From an uncultured Desulfovibrio sp. (GTDB taxonomy: Bacteria; Desulfobacterota; Desulfovibrionia; Desulfovibrionales; Desulfovibrionaceae), in NCBI RefSeq assembly GCF_902477725.1, contig NZ_CABSIF010000019.1, positions 1 to 47,350 on the forward strand: a DNA stretch of 47,350 nt, written 5' to 3'. A program made the translations under genes and the position numbers. This document shows, one piece after another, positions 24,283 through 33,043 of this stretch. How positions within the stretch are numbered: position 1 is the stretch's first letter; every line of letters begins with the position of its first letter. The notes under the pieces are model-generated. The model had not been told where the DNA came from, did no database searches, and saw only the letters and a list, made by a program, of their open reading frames with translations.

Positions 24283-25905
24283 ATGAGTTCACGAGAAAGG
24301 AATGGTCTGAACCGCTTCAAAAAAGTGTGCATGGTCACACTGCTTGCAGCAGGCATGCTGATGGGCGTGGCCGGGGGGGCCAAGGCCATTGACTTCAAGG
24401 CCAAGGGCGAATGGCTGGTTGGTTTTGGCGTGGGCGAAGGCGTCCTCACCAAGAACACCCGAGACACTGACGGAGCCAAGTCCAAAACCAATACCGATGA
24501 TCAGTTTGGCGCTTCCCAGCGCATTCGCCTCCAGTTGGACGCCGTGGCCTCCGAGGCCCTGTCCGGCACGGTGTACTTTGAAATCGGCGATCAGCAGTGG
24601 GGCAAATCGGGCGATGGCGCAGCTCTTGGCGCTGACGGGAACAACCAGGTCAAGGTTAAAAACGCCTACATCGACTGGGTGATCCCCCAGACTGACGCCC
24701 GCGTGCGCATGGGCCTCCAGGCAGCCGCAATGCCCAACGTGGCTGGCGGCTCCGCCATTATGGACTGCGATGTCGCGGCCCTGACCGCCAACTACAAGTT
24801 CAACGAAAACGTGGGTCTCACCTTTATGTGGGCGCGCCCGGTCAACGACAACTTTAATGGCGCGTTTGTTGACGGCAATAGCCGCTCCAGCACGGAAAAG
24901 ACCAACTACCTCGACAACCTTGATCTGTTCATGCTCTCCGCGCCCCTGACCTTTGACGGCGTCAACGTCACCCCCTGGGCCATGTACGGCATGCGCGGCA
25001 AAAACTCCCTGCGCGGCCTGGATGACGAAACCTACGGTTCGCCCTGGGAAACCAGCGACGGCAAACTTGGCCTCACCATTCCCGGCACCAACCCCGGCTT
25101 CAACTACGCCAACGGCCTGAACCCCCTCAACTCCTCCAGCACCAACAAGCAATACGGCTCCATGTTCTGGGCGGGTCTGCCGGTGGCCATCACCATGTTC
25201 GACCCCCTGAACATCGAATTCGACATCAACTACGGCTACTCCGAAGCCATGGGCCGCTACGATGTGCTCAAGCGCGGCGTGGAAAGCGTGCGCGCCAGCA
25301 CCGAGCGTCAGGGCTGGCTGGCAAAAGCCCTTGTTGAATACAAGCTGGACTGGGGCGTTCCCGGCATCTTTGGCTGGTACGCCAGCGGTGACGACGGCAA
25401 CGTGAAAAACGGCTCCGAGCGCATGCCTTCCATTGCTGGCGCGGGCAACTTCACCTCCTTTGTCGGCGACGGCAACCTTTCGTGGAGCCCGGTTGCCAAT
25501 GGTTGCGACTGGAGCATGAGCTATGCCGGCACCTGGGGCATCGGCGCACAGCTGAAAGACATGAGCTTTATTGAAAACATTTCCCACACCTTCCGCCTGG
25601 CATACTGGGGCGGCACCAACGCCACCTCCATGGTCAAGTACATGAAGGATGCCTCCTCCTGGCAGGCTGGCTACGGCGGCGACGGTCCCTATCTGACCAC
25701 CAACGACGGCCTGCTGGAATTCAACCTCGTCAATACGTGGCAGGCCTACGAAAACCTGAGTGTGAATCTGGAACTCGGCTACGTTGCCAACATGATCGAC
25801 AAGGACACATGGAAAAAGGCCGGTTACAATAACGGCGCTGGCAACGGCAGCTTTGACAAGCAGGACGCCTGGAAAGCCCAGGTTGTCTTCCAGTACAGCT
25901 TCTAA
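24283..25905 (+). CDS. Outer-membrane homotrimeric porin (Desulfovibrio type)
   Basis: A beta-barrel channel of the outer membrane for small hydrophilic solutes, 540 residues. The signal peptide (1-35) has a basic start, hydrophobic core TLLAAGMLMGVAGG and cleavage after AKA. The mature protein starts IDFKAKGEWLVGFGVGEG and continues with alternating amphipathic strands rich in Gly, Asn, Asp, Trp and Tyr (YNPM-free; NFNGAFVDGNSRS loops). It ends with QVVFQYSF, a terminal Phe typical of BamA-inserted proteins. gaggag lies directly upstream of ATG 24283. Strong ribosome site, biased codons and a perfect terminator suggest high expression. Confidence 0.9.
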   Translation: MSSRERNGLNRFKKVCMVTLLAAGMLMGVAGGAKAIDFKAKGEWLVGFGVGEGVLTKNTRDTDGAKSKTNTDDQFGASQRIRLQLDAVASEALSGTVYFEIGDQQWGKSGDGAALGADGNNQVKVKNAYIDWVIPQTDARVRMGLQAAAMPNVAGGSAIMDCDVAALTANYKFNENVGLTFMWARPVNDNFNGAFVDGNSRSSTEKTNYLDNLDLFMLSAPLTFDGVNVTPWAMYGMRGKNSLRGLDDETYGSPWETSDGKLGLTIPGTNPGFNYANGLNPLNSSSTNKQYGSMFWAGLPVAITMFDPLNIEFDINYGYSEAMGRYDVLKRGVESVRASTERQGWLAKALVEYKLDWGVPGIFGWYASGDDGNVKNGSERMPSIAGAGNFTSFVGDGNLSWSPVANGCDWSMSYAGTWGIGAQLKDMSFIENISHTFRLAYWGGTNATSMVKYMKDASSWQAGYGGDGPYLTTNDGLLEFNLVNTWQAYENLSVNLELGYVANMIDKDTWKKAGYNNGAGNGSFDKQDAWKAQVVFQYSF

Positions 25906-25953
25906 GCCTCTCTGCCTTTTGTAAGCGCCGTTTCCTTCCCGGCGCGCAGGCTT

Positions 25954-25989
25954 CGCCGCTTCCCTTCGCAGGGAAGCGGCGTTTCCTTT
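25954..25989 (+). terminator. Terminator of the porin gene
   Basis: Perfect 12-bp stem (25954-25965 and 25970-25981) with a tcgc tetraloop, followed by tttccttt. A textbook structure for a highly expressed gene. Confidence 0.85.
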
Positions 25990-26050
25990 GCGGCAGCACT
26001 ATGCCGCGCAGGCCAAATTCGCTACGAGGGGACTTTTGCGGGGTGCTCAG

Positions 26051-26356
26051 CTACTTATGGGCTTCATCCCATGCGGCAAGCCCGCCCTCCACATACTGCA
26101 CCTCAAAACCTTTCTGCCCCAAAGCCGCCTGAACTGACTTGCTTACAGAGCCGCCACGCACGCAATAGATGGCTACTGGCTTGTCCCTGGGCAACTGCGC
26201 CGCCCACACGTCCACCTGCTCCGGGTCATGCCATGCAGCGCCGGGGATTGTGCGTGGGTCAGCCTCATAATCAGCCCGCCTGCGCACATCGCAGACTGTC
26301 GCGGTATTGGCGGCCAGCATGCCCTGGAGTTCTTGCGGTGTAATGGTTGCGTTCAT
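26051..26356 (-). CDS. Single-domain rhodanese (sulfurtransferase)
   Basis: A 101-residue rhodanese-homology protein, cytoplasmic, with no signal. It carries CDVRRRADYEADPRTIPGA (substrate-side loop) and the active-site Cys65 in IYCVRGGS, the persulfide-bearing residue, then VSKSVQAALGQKGF and YVEGGLAAW. It could transfer sulfane sulfur or act on thiol oxyanions; the exact role is unknown. ATG 26356 was chosen; a GTG four codons earlier is in frame. It is the last gene of the minus-strand chr cluster, 107 bases after chrA, which suggests a role in sulfur or oxyanion stress. Confidence 0.9.
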   Translation of the reverse strand: MNATITPQELQGMLAANTATVCDVRRRADYEADPRTIPGAAWHDPEQVDVWAAQLPRDKPVAIYCVRGGSVSKSVQAALGQKGFEVQYVEGGLAAWDEAHK

Positions 26357-26463
26357 ACCTTCCCCCACGTGTCAGACGTTAAGGATAAAAATCCTGTGCA
26401 GGCAGGACGGCATCGCCTTGCCAGCCCCAGGCCAATGAAGAACCGCCCTGCACTCACTAGGTA

Positions 26464-27753
26464 TCAGACCATCTGCCAGACCAGCCCGGCAAGCCCGCTC
26501 AAGCCTACCAGCGCATGCATGGAGAGCTTAAAGCGCACCAGAGCCACCAGCGACACCAGCGCAACAGTCACGGCAAATAAATCAAATCCCGTAGCCGGGA
26601 AAAATGTGTTCCAGGCAAAGAATACGCCGATCTTGAGCACCACGCCGACCACCGCGCCGGATATGCCCGTAAGTGCGGCATTGAGTTTTTTGTTGGCCGT
26701 AATGGCCTCAATGTAGGGCGCACCGGCAAAGATGAACATGAAACTCGGCAAAAACGTGGTGAAGGTGGTGAGCAGGCCGCCCAGAATGCCCGCCGTCATG
26801 GGCGTCAGGCCGCCGGGCTGGTTCCAGGCGGTGATGAAGCCCACAAACTGCGTTACCATAATCAGCGGGCCGGGGGTCGTTTCCGCCAGGCCAAGGCCCA
26901 GCAGCATTTCCTTTTCCGTCAGCCAGCCAAGGTTCACTGCATGCTCTATAATATAGGCAAGCACGGCATATGCGCCGCCAAAGGTCACAAAGGGCGCTTT
27001 GCTGAAAAAAATGGATATCTGGGAAAGTATGTCGCCCATGCCTCGCCATGCGAAAACGGGCAGAATCACAGCCATCCAGATCGCGGCGAATATCCCCACC
27101 ACCTTGAAAAGGTGCGTCAGCGGCGGCAGATTGGTGAAGGATTCTGGCCCCTCAATCAGGCATTCATTGGTTCCCGGCTTTTTCTGGCAAAAGATGTCTG
27201 GGCGCAGTTTGCCAAGAATGACACCCGCCACACCAGCCAACAAAACAATCGCCGGAAAGGACACGCCAAAGAACTGCCCCAGTACAAACGAGCCGCCCGC
27301 AAAAGCATACAGGGCAGGATGTTTGAGCGATTTTTTTGAAAGCCGGATAAGCGCTTCAATAACAATGGCCACAACGGCGGCGGCGATTCCGTGAAAAATT
27401 CCGGCCACAAAGGGAACCTGCCCCTGGGCGGCAGCCAGCCATGAAAGGAACAACATCAGAATAACCGAGGGGAACAAAAAACACAGACCGGCAATGGTTC
27501 CGCCCCAGTAGCCGTTGAGCCGCCAGCCTATGTACACAGCCAGTTGATGCGCTTCCGGCCCCGGCAACAGCATACAGAAATTGAGCGCCCGCAGAAAAAC
27601 CTTTTCGCTGATCCACTCCCTGCCATCCACCAGATTCTTGTGCATCATGGCGATCTGCCCGGCAGGCCCGCCAAAATTGATGAAGCCGAGCTTGAACCAG
27701 TAAAGGAATGCTTCCCGCAAGGTAACCTGAGGCTTTGCGTTGCTTTCATTCAT
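26464..27753 (-). CDS. chrA: Chromate transporter ChrA, two-domain form
   Basis: CHR-family inner-membrane protein that exports chromate in studied cases; relatives may handle sulfate-like anions. The 429 residues hold two homologous halves. The first has the family motifs FGGPAGQIAMMH and LLPGPEAHQLAVYIGW, the second VTFGGAYAVLAYI and TTPGPLIMVTQFVG. About ten to twelve membrane segments fit the fused long-chain form. aagga lies eight bases before ATG 27753. It belongs to the minus-strand cluster headed by chrB. In a sulfate reducer the natural substrate could be an oxyanion other than chromate. Confidence 0.93.
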   Translation of the reverse strand: MNESNAKPQVTLREAFLYWFKLGFINFGGPAGQIAMMHKNLVDGREWISEKVFLRALNFCMLLPGPEAHQLAVYIGWRLNGYWGGTIAGLCFLFPSVILMLFLSWLAAAQGQVPFVAGIFHGIAAAVVAIVIEALIRLSKKSLKHPALYAFAGGSFVLGQFFGVSFPAIVLLAGVAGVILGKLRPDIFCQKKPGTNECLIEGPESFTNLPPLTHLFKVVGIFAAIWMAVILPVFAWRGMGDILSQISIFFSKAPFVTFGGAYAVLAYIIEHAVNLGWLTEKEMLLGLGLAETTPGPLIMVTQFVGFITAWNQPGGLTPMTAGILGGLLTTFTTFLPSFMFIFAGAPYIEAITANKKLNAALTGISGAVVGVVLKIGVFFAWNTFFPATGFDLFAVTVALVSLVALVRFKLSMHALVGLSGLAGLVWQMV

Positions 27754-27861
27754 GGAATTTTCCTTGCTCGCAAGATAGTTACATAGCTAAATGGCCTGCC
27801 AGTTCACCATAAACGAATGCATAAAGACTTCAGAATACCGTACTATTTGTACTCTTGCAGA

Positions 27862-29049
27862 TCAATCATGTGATGGAACATTCCGTAAAAAAACAGGAAT
27901 CGACAAAAAGATAAAAACTGCCAGCAAGGGAAAGCTCACTTGATACCCTCCCCAGCCAATGAGCAGGCCCGCACAAATGGGGCCGGACGCGTGCCCGACA
28001 TCAAAAATTGTTCCAAAAGCTCCCATTGCAGCCCCAAAACGGCGGTCGCGGCACATATCTGCCACCAGGGCTGCGGAAGAAGACGTAACGAGCGCTTCGC
28101 CCATGCCAAATACAAGGCAAGCCGCCAGCAAAGACAAAAATGCATGCAAAAAGGGAATCGCGCCAAGCGCGCCGCCGCACAAGATCAAACCAACCACTAT
28201 CAAGCCGCGCCTGCCGCGCGAGTCCGACATTTTCCCAAGCAGGGGCTTGCTGAGCATGGTTACAAATATCTGCACCCCCCACAGCAGGCCAGCCTGAAAC
28301 TCCGACAAGCCCACCACTGTAACAGCATATATGGGTAAAAATGCCTCTAGCGCGCCCATGCCCATATTTTGCACGCCCTCGACGGCAGAGGCCGTCACCA
28401 GCCGCCTGTCAGAGAGCACCTCGGCGGTACCCTGACGAAAGCGCTGCAAGCCCGACCCTGCCGCTGGCTCCGTTTCGGACGGGGCATCGCGGCCCAGAGT
28501 TTTAAGGCCCAGCAGCAGGGCCGCCATGCCAGAAACGGCACTAAGGGCAAAAACCATACGGAATTGCCACAGTACAGGCCCGCCGCTGGCGCTCACATCA
28601 AGTATCAGCCCGCCAATGGGCGCGCCCAGCAGGGTGCCGATTATGCCTACTGATGAAAACCACGAGAGCAGCTCGCCACGGCGTGAACCAGCCACCTCGG
28701 CCACCACGGCCATAGCCACAGGGCCATAAATTGCAGTTGCCAAGCCATGCAGAAAGCGAACAACAATCAACGCCCGGTATGAATCGATAAAAAAATAGGC
28801 AAAGGGCATGAGCCCAAACACAACAAGACCAGCCAGCATGGTGCGCCTTCTGCCCACCACGTCTGAAAGCGCGCCAGCGGGCAACTTGAATAGAATACCA
28901 GTAACCGTGGAAATGCCGACAGCCAGCCCTACGGCCTCCGGCCCTGCCCCCAAAAAGAGAGCGAAGAGCGGCAGCATAGGGTTTCTGACCAGTGCATAGG
29001 AAAAACGGGCAAGAAAACCCACTGTGCACAGGCTAGTGAAATCTCGCAT
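27862..29049 (-). CDS. Major facilitator superfamily transporter
   Basis: A twelve-segment permease of 395 residues. The MFS cytoplasmic loop 2-3 motif is present as GALSDVVGRRRTMLAG (residues ~58-73) and its half-repeat as GKMSDSRGRRGLIVVG. The N-terminus TVGFLARFSYALVRNPMLPLFALFLGAG resembles drug/metabolite efflux subfamilies. Substrate unknown. ATG 29049 follows gagg at five bases. It lies between the DUF2148 gene (46-base gap) and chrA (108-base gap), all in one direction, so it probably shares the chr transcript and may move a related anion or the product of its reduction. Confidence 0.9.
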   Translation of the reverse strand: MRDFTSLCTVGFLARFSYALVRNPMLPLFALFLGAGPEAVGLAVGISTVTGILFKLPAGALSDVVGRRRTMLAGLVVFGLMPFAYFFIDSYRALIVVRFLHGLATAIYGPVAMAVVAEVAGSRRGELLSWFSSVGIIGTLLGAPIGGLILDVSASGGPVLWQFRMVFALSAVSGMAALLLGLKTLGRDAPSETEPAAGSGLQRFRQGTAEVLSDRRLVTASAVEGVQNMGMGALEAFLPIYAVTVVGLSEFQAGLLWGVQIFVTMLSKPLLGKMSDSRGRRGLIVVGLILCGGALGAIPFLHAFLSLLAACLVFGMGEALVTSSSAALVADMCRDRRFGAAMGAFGTIFDVGHASGPICAGLLIGWGGYQVSFPLLAVFIFLSIPVFLRNVPSHD

Positions 29050-29095
29050 ACATGCCTCAATGGGGTGGCGTCATGAACACCACCAGAATTGTTGC

Positions 29096-29647
29096 CTAGT
29101 GTTTGGGCGCAGAACGGTCGAAGAAAATGGATTTACCGTAAAAGCCCACGGGGATACCCATGACGACCTCGGCATCGATAAGCCCCAGATGTTTTGCCGC
29201 CGCACCCACACGCTGCTGGATACGGTTGTCCAGATTGAGCAGACTGGCAGTTTTGGCGGCAGCCACCAGAGCCGCACCCACATCCATCATACGCAGGGCG
29301 CAGAAGGGGCCGGAGTAACCCATCTCTTTTTCGTCAAGCTTCCTCTTTTTCATAAACTCCGCGCAGGTGGGGTAGCCGCATGCGCCGCAGTCATACCCGC
29401 CGCACGCACTGTTTTTCAGCCCAACCAGCACCAAGGCCTGGCATTTTTCTATATTGGCGGCATCGCGCAGCCAAAAGGCCTCGTTGGTGCTTTTTGGCGC
29501 GTAGGCCTTCATGGTCTGGGCAATCTTTTGCAGATCATCGTCCATATGAATAACGCCGATTTCCAGAAAATCCTTGCCGCCTGCCTTGGGGGCGGTGCGG
29601 GCAGAAGCGGCCATAAGCTGCGCAACATGGATTGCTGTGTCTTTCAT
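29096..29647 (-). CDS. DUF2148 ferredoxin-like iron-sulfur protein
   Basis: A 183-residue cytoplasmic protein of the DUF2148 family. The Cys cluster ACGGYDCGACGYPTC (Cys82, 87, 90, 95) should bind an Fe-S cluster, with a further Cys at PFCALRMMD. The N-terminal helix AQLMAASARTAPKAGG is typical of the family and its context around nitroreductase-like folds. It has no known catalytic activity. ATG 29647 has aggag six bases upstream and begins one base after the chrB stop (TGAGATG). Position directly behind chrB suggests a redox role in oxyanion stress; that is inference. Confidence 0.85.
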   Translation of the reverse strand: MKDTAIHVAQLMAASARTAPKAGGKDFLEIGVIHMDDDLQKIAQTMKAYAPKSTNEAFWLRDAANIEKCQALVLVGLKNSACGGYDCGACGYPTCAEFMKKRKLDEKEMGYSGPFCALRMMDVGAALVAAAKTASLLNLDNRIQQRVGAAAKHLGLIDAEVVMGIPVGFYGKSIFFDRSAPKH

Positions 29648-29648
29648 C

Positions 29649-30590
29649 TCACGCTCCTGTGGGTGCGGTTGGGGTGTATGAGGCCAGCAGGGTGTCAAAA
29701 AAAGAAAGAGCCTGCTCTGTGCGAACGTGGTCATCATTATCGGCTGCAACCAACCCGTCGAGCATGCGTTTGATGCCAGGGGTTTCAACCGGGGCAGCAT
29801 CCAGCTCTTCAAGGTCAATTGCCTTTATGACCTCGCGCATCCTTTGTGGGACCTGCGCAGTCAAACCAAAGGCATCAACAAGCACTTCAAAGGTAATAAG
29901 CCCGCCCACGTGCGTAAAGTCGGCATGGGCCATATCAAATGAAACAACGTCTGGCCCAGAGGGCACTGCCTCTGATTCTTGCAGAAACACGATGCGTGGG
30001 GCCGGATCAATAAAGCGCTTCACCAGCCAAAATGACGCAAGCCTGTCCACATAGGGGTTGGCGCGGGTCACCCATGTTTTTTGACGGTAACGATGGGCAT
30101 CAACTACAGGAACCACAGGCCGGGGGGCATCGAGGCTGCTCCGTGCTTCCTCCAGCATTTTTTGCAAACTCGCTCCTTTGCCACTGGGGAAAAAATCGAT
30201 GGACTGTATGGCCTCAAGTCTTTTTTCAAGTTTTCGGAGCATGGCTGGCGCGTCAGGTGACACTACAGCAGCGACAACACTCCGGATTTCCTCACCCAGA
30301 ACCTGGTAATCAGCATCGCGCGCCTGTGTGAAGGCTGCGGCTATCTGCGCGTCTGAAAAATGCAGCAGTTTGCCGTGCACGATAATCAGAAACTCCCCAC
30401 CCTGCTCGTCAGTCTCTTTGCTCATCCATGTAAGCTGCTCCTGATGGTGGTCAGTTGCGGGTAGAACATAGATGGAGTTTTTTATTTGAACTGCGCCCAA
30501 TTGATTGATTTTTCGCCATATTTTCACACGAAAGCCTTGCAGCTTTGCCGGAACGGAAAATGAAAAGAAGAGCCATTTTTTGTTATTCAT
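29649..30590 (-). CDS. chrB: Chromate resistance protein ChrB
   Basis: A 313-residue ChrB. The N-terminal ~140 residues (WLFFSFSVPAKLQGFRVKIWRKINQLGAVQIKNSIYVLP) match the regulatory half of ChrB, which in characterised systems senses chromate and represses the chr promoter. The C-terminal half (THVTRANPYVD-like WVTRANPYVDRLASFWLVKRFIDP, then FDMAHADFTHVGGLITFEVL) is the ChrB C-terminal domain with conserved His/Asp residues. It is the first gene of chrB-DUF2148-MFS-chrA-rhodanese. A palindrome abuts the ATG and no clear ribosome site is visible, which hints at autoregulation and an unusual start. Confidence 0.9.
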   Translation of the reverse strand: MNNKKWLFFSFSVPAKLQGFRVKIWRKINQLGAVQIKNSIYVLPATDHHQEQLTWMSKETDEQGGEFLIIVHGKLLHFSDAQIAAAFTQARDADYQVLGEEIRSVVAAVVSPDAPAMLRKLEKRLEAIQSIDFFPSGKGASLQKMLEEARSSLDAPRPVVPVVDAHRYRQKTWVTRANPYVDRLASFWLVKRFIDPAPRIVFLQESEAVPSGPDVVSFDMAHADFTHVGGLITFEVLVDAFGLTAQVPQRMREVIKAIDLEELDAAPVETPGIKRMLDGLVAADNDDHVRTEQALSFFDTLLASYTPTAPTGA

Positions 30591-30607
30591 ATAACTTTTT
30601 TAGTTAT
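30591..30607 (-). promoter_or_regulatory. Palindrome abutting the chrB start
   Basis: A 17-base palindrome with arms ataact/agttat and an A/T centre lies directly before the chrB ATG. TTGACA occurs upstream on the same strand (30622-30617). The position suits a repressor operator, plausibly for ChrB itself. Confidence 0.45.
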
Positions 30608-30693
30608 AATCATAACATTGTCAACTAAAAAATTCACAGAGCAAATCGTGACAAGGCGAAGCAACCATGACTAGCAAAGCTTAGAGCAACTAC

Positions 30694-30725
30694 GACAAAA
30701 AGGCCGCCCAACTGGACGGCCTTTT
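30694..30725 (-). terminator. Terminator of the chemoreceptor gene
   Basis: Stem aaaggccg.cc/gg.cggccttt around a short loop, with one mismatch, followed by a T run on the minus strand. It lies about 27 bases past the chemoreceptor stop; the plus strand also has a short T tract, so it may work both ways. Confidence 0.75.
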
Positions 30726-30751
30726 ACTGGTCTGGATTTATGGAATTGTGC

Positions 30752-32521
30752 CTAGCCCTGGCGTTTCATCTCGCCAATCAGATGCTGAAGCGTTTGCGAC
30801 TGCTGCGCAAGATCGGCGACTGCGCTGGAAGCCTGCTCCATGGCCTGAGCGGTTTCAGCAGAGATTGTAGCCACCTGCTCCACAGAGCGGTTGATTTCTT
30901 CACTGGCGGCAGACTGCTGCTCGCTGGCGGTGGCAATTGACTGCACCTGATCGTTAACAAGCTGCACACACTCAAGAATATTTTTCAACGATTCGCCCGA
31001 CTGCACGGAGAGCTTTGTAGCGGCTTCAATGGATTCGCCAGTGAACTCCACGCTCTGAATATTTTTCTTTGTGCCTTCCTGAATTTCCTTGATGGCTCGG
31101 CCCACTTCCTGTGTTGCGGTCATGGTTTTTTCTGCCAGCTTGCGCACTTCGTCCGCCACCACGGCAAAACCACGGCCAGCATCGCCCGCACGTGCAGCCT
31201 CAATGGCGGCGTTAAGCGCAAGCAGATTGGTCTGGTCGGCAATGTCGGCAATAACGCCCATTACCTGCCCGATACTCTCGGCCTGCTTGCCAAGGGCATC
31301 CATATCCTGCTTGAGGGCCAGCGACTGCGTGTGCACGGTGCTTATGCCTTTTACAGCTTCATTGACTATCTGCGAGCCTTCAATGGCCTGTTTTCTGGCA
31401 TTGCTGGAAACATCCGCAGCCTGCTGTGCGTTTCTGGCAACTTCCAGCACGGTGGCGTTCATTTCTTCCATGGCGGTTGCGGTTTCGCGCACACGCGCGG
31501 ACTGCTCGTCCGCGCCACGGCTCGACTGCTCCACCTGAGCGGAAAGTTCCTCAGAAGCGGAGGTTACAATTTCTACCACGCCTTCAAGCTGGTGAGCAGC
31601 CTGAAGCATGCCCTCGGCCTTGGCGCGCTCTGCCTGGCGGCGTGCTTCTTCCGCATCGGCGGTGGCTTTTTGGGCGCGCTCGGATTCTTCCCTGGCCTGC
31701 TGGCTCTTTTGATCAGCCTCTGCAATTTTGCCCTTGAGGGTGGTCACCATCTGCTTCATCGCGCCAAAGACGCCGATCTCTGGCCGTGCAGGATTAAACT
31801 TTGCATCCAGATCCCCGCCTGCAATCTTCAGGGCAAGTTCAGAAAGCGAGGCAGGCTCGTCGCCAAGCTGGCGCAGCATGTTGCGCGAAAGGAAATAGCC
31901 CACGCCAAGGCCCACCAAAACTGACAGCAACACACCAATAATGGTTATCATTCGAGCGCGTTCATATTCCTGCATGCTTTTGGCGCTCAGTTCCTGAGCA
32001 AATTCAAGCTTCTTTTCACCAATGTCCTGCAAAAGATCAGCCAGCTTTTGCGCCAGCGCCCGCCCGGTGGTGGACGAAACTTCCTGCGCCTTTTCATTCA
32101 TGGCCGGATCTGTTGTACTGCCCAGTTCAATAACCTTGTTATGTACTGTAAGCCATTCACTGAGCAGACCGTTCAGTTCTGCAAGCAGTTTGCGGGCGCT
32201 TTCGGTCATAAAATAGCGCGGCAGTTCATTGCGGTATTTATCCAGCACTACATATTCTTTTTGCAGATTATTCAGTGCAAAACGATTACCCTCTTCCGTA
32301 GTGCTGATAATAAGATTCTTTTCTTCGCGGATGATCCGCAAAACTTCGATATTGGTCATTCGGAGCAAATTCAGCCCCTTCATGTGCATGGAGCTCAACT
32401 CTTCAACGTCAGTCGCCAGATTGTTCAGGCGGCTGATGCCAAACATGCCAATAAGCACCGTAAACAGGCACAGGAGCAGGCTCAAGCCTGCCAACTTCTG
32501 CATTGTCGTAATTTTTTGCAT
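30752..32521 (-). CDS. Methyl-accepting chemotaxis protein
   Basis: A transmembrane chemoreceptor, 589 residues. Residues ~9-29 (LAGLSLLLCLFTVLIGMFGIS) are the first membrane segment. The periplasmic domain (~30-190) is helical and resembles a four-helix bundle sensor; the second segment is ~193-213 (IIGVLLSVLVGLGVGYFL). A HAMP domain follows, then the signalling hairpin with the invariant tip IADIADQTNLLALNAAIEAARAGDAGRGFAVVADEVRKLA. No C-terminal CheR-docking pentapeptide is present. ATG 32521 has agga eight bases upstream. The ligand is unknown. It stands alone between chrB and the relA/spoT homologue. Confidence 0.95.
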   Translation of the reverse strand: MQKITTMQKLAGLSLLLCLFTVLIGMFGISRLNNLATDVEELSSMHMKGLNLLRMTNIEVLRIIREEKNLIISTTEEGNRFALNNLQKEYVVLDKYRNELPRYFMTESARKLLAELNGLLSEWLTVHNKVIELGSTTDPAMNEKAQEVSSTTGRALAQKLADLLQDIGEKKLEFAQELSAKSMQEYERARMITIIGVLLSVLVGLGVGYFLSRNMLRQLGDEPASLSELALKIAGGDLDAKFNPARPEIGVFGAMKQMVTTLKGKIAEADQKSQQAREESERAQKATADAEEARRQAERAKAEGMLQAAHQLEGVVEIVTSASEELSAQVEQSSRGADEQSARVRETATAMEEMNATVLEVARNAQQAADVSSNARKQAIEGSQIVNEAVKGISTVHTQSLALKQDMDALGKQAESIGQVMGVIADIADQTNLLALNAAIEAARAGDAGRGFAVVADEVRKLAEKTMTATQEVGRAIKEIQEGTKKNIQSVEFTGESIEAATKLSVQSGESLKNILECVQLVNDQVQSIATASEQQSAASEEINRSVEQVATISAETAQAMEQASSAVADLAQQSQTLQHLIGEMKRQG

Positions 32522-32576
32522 AGTTGTATCCTACCCAAGCTTATATGAAGAGGTTACACACATTGGGCGTGCTTAG

Positions 32577-32606
32577 ACTATATTTCATAAAACGTACAAT
32601 ATGCAA
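32577..32606 (-). promoter_or_regulatory. Candidate promoter for the chemoreceptor gene
   Basis: On the minus strand TTGCAT and TATAGT are 18 bases apart, 55 bases before ATG 32521. The -10 is good (five of six); the -35 is poor. Confidence 0.4.
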
Positions 32607-32986
32607 ATTTATTTAGGGCATTTTTTGACCTCATGAATTTATTTATTCCATAGCTAGCTAGTAATATATTTCTATCTTATTATAAAAATAATAATATAAA
32701 TGATAATTAAACATAATTTTTCACTAAAACAAGAGAGTTTATTTCAACTTCAAAAGCAATAAAAACAAAATAAACTTAATAACACTCAAAACACATAATA
32801 TATAAACAGTATTTTTTAAACACTACATATTTAGTAAATACAGCTTACCTGCTTGTTCAAATTATCACATATATATATTTATATATCATAATTATGTATC
32901 CATGATGAATGATTACGTATCGTTGTGTTGTTCGTATATACAATCAATGTCCGCAAAATACCACCCCCTAGCGACCAGCCGCAAAC

Positions 32987-33023
32987 AAAAGCCGACTGCC
33001 TCGTGAGAAGCAGTCGGCTTTTT
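32987..33023 (-). terminator. Terminator of the relA/spoT homologue, probably bidirectional
   Basis: Perfect 13-bp arms aaaagccgactgc/gcagtcggctttt (32987-32999 and 33010-33022), A and T runs on both sides, 21 bases beyond the stop codon. Confidence 0.9.
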
Positions 33024-33043
33024 ACAGCGCGTTTAATTGCGGA

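Larger units (their letters stand above)
32522..33043. other. AT-rich gene-free region upstream of the chemoreceptor
   Basis: About 520 bases without a supported gene. From ~32577 to ~32985 the sequence is strikingly A/T-rich, with runs such as atatatatatttatatat near 32870, unlike the GC-rich surroundings. It contains a candidate promoter for the chemoreceptor (TATAGT 32582-32577, TTGCAT 32606-32601, 18-base spacing). No flagellar sigma-28 site was found. Confidence 0.5.
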
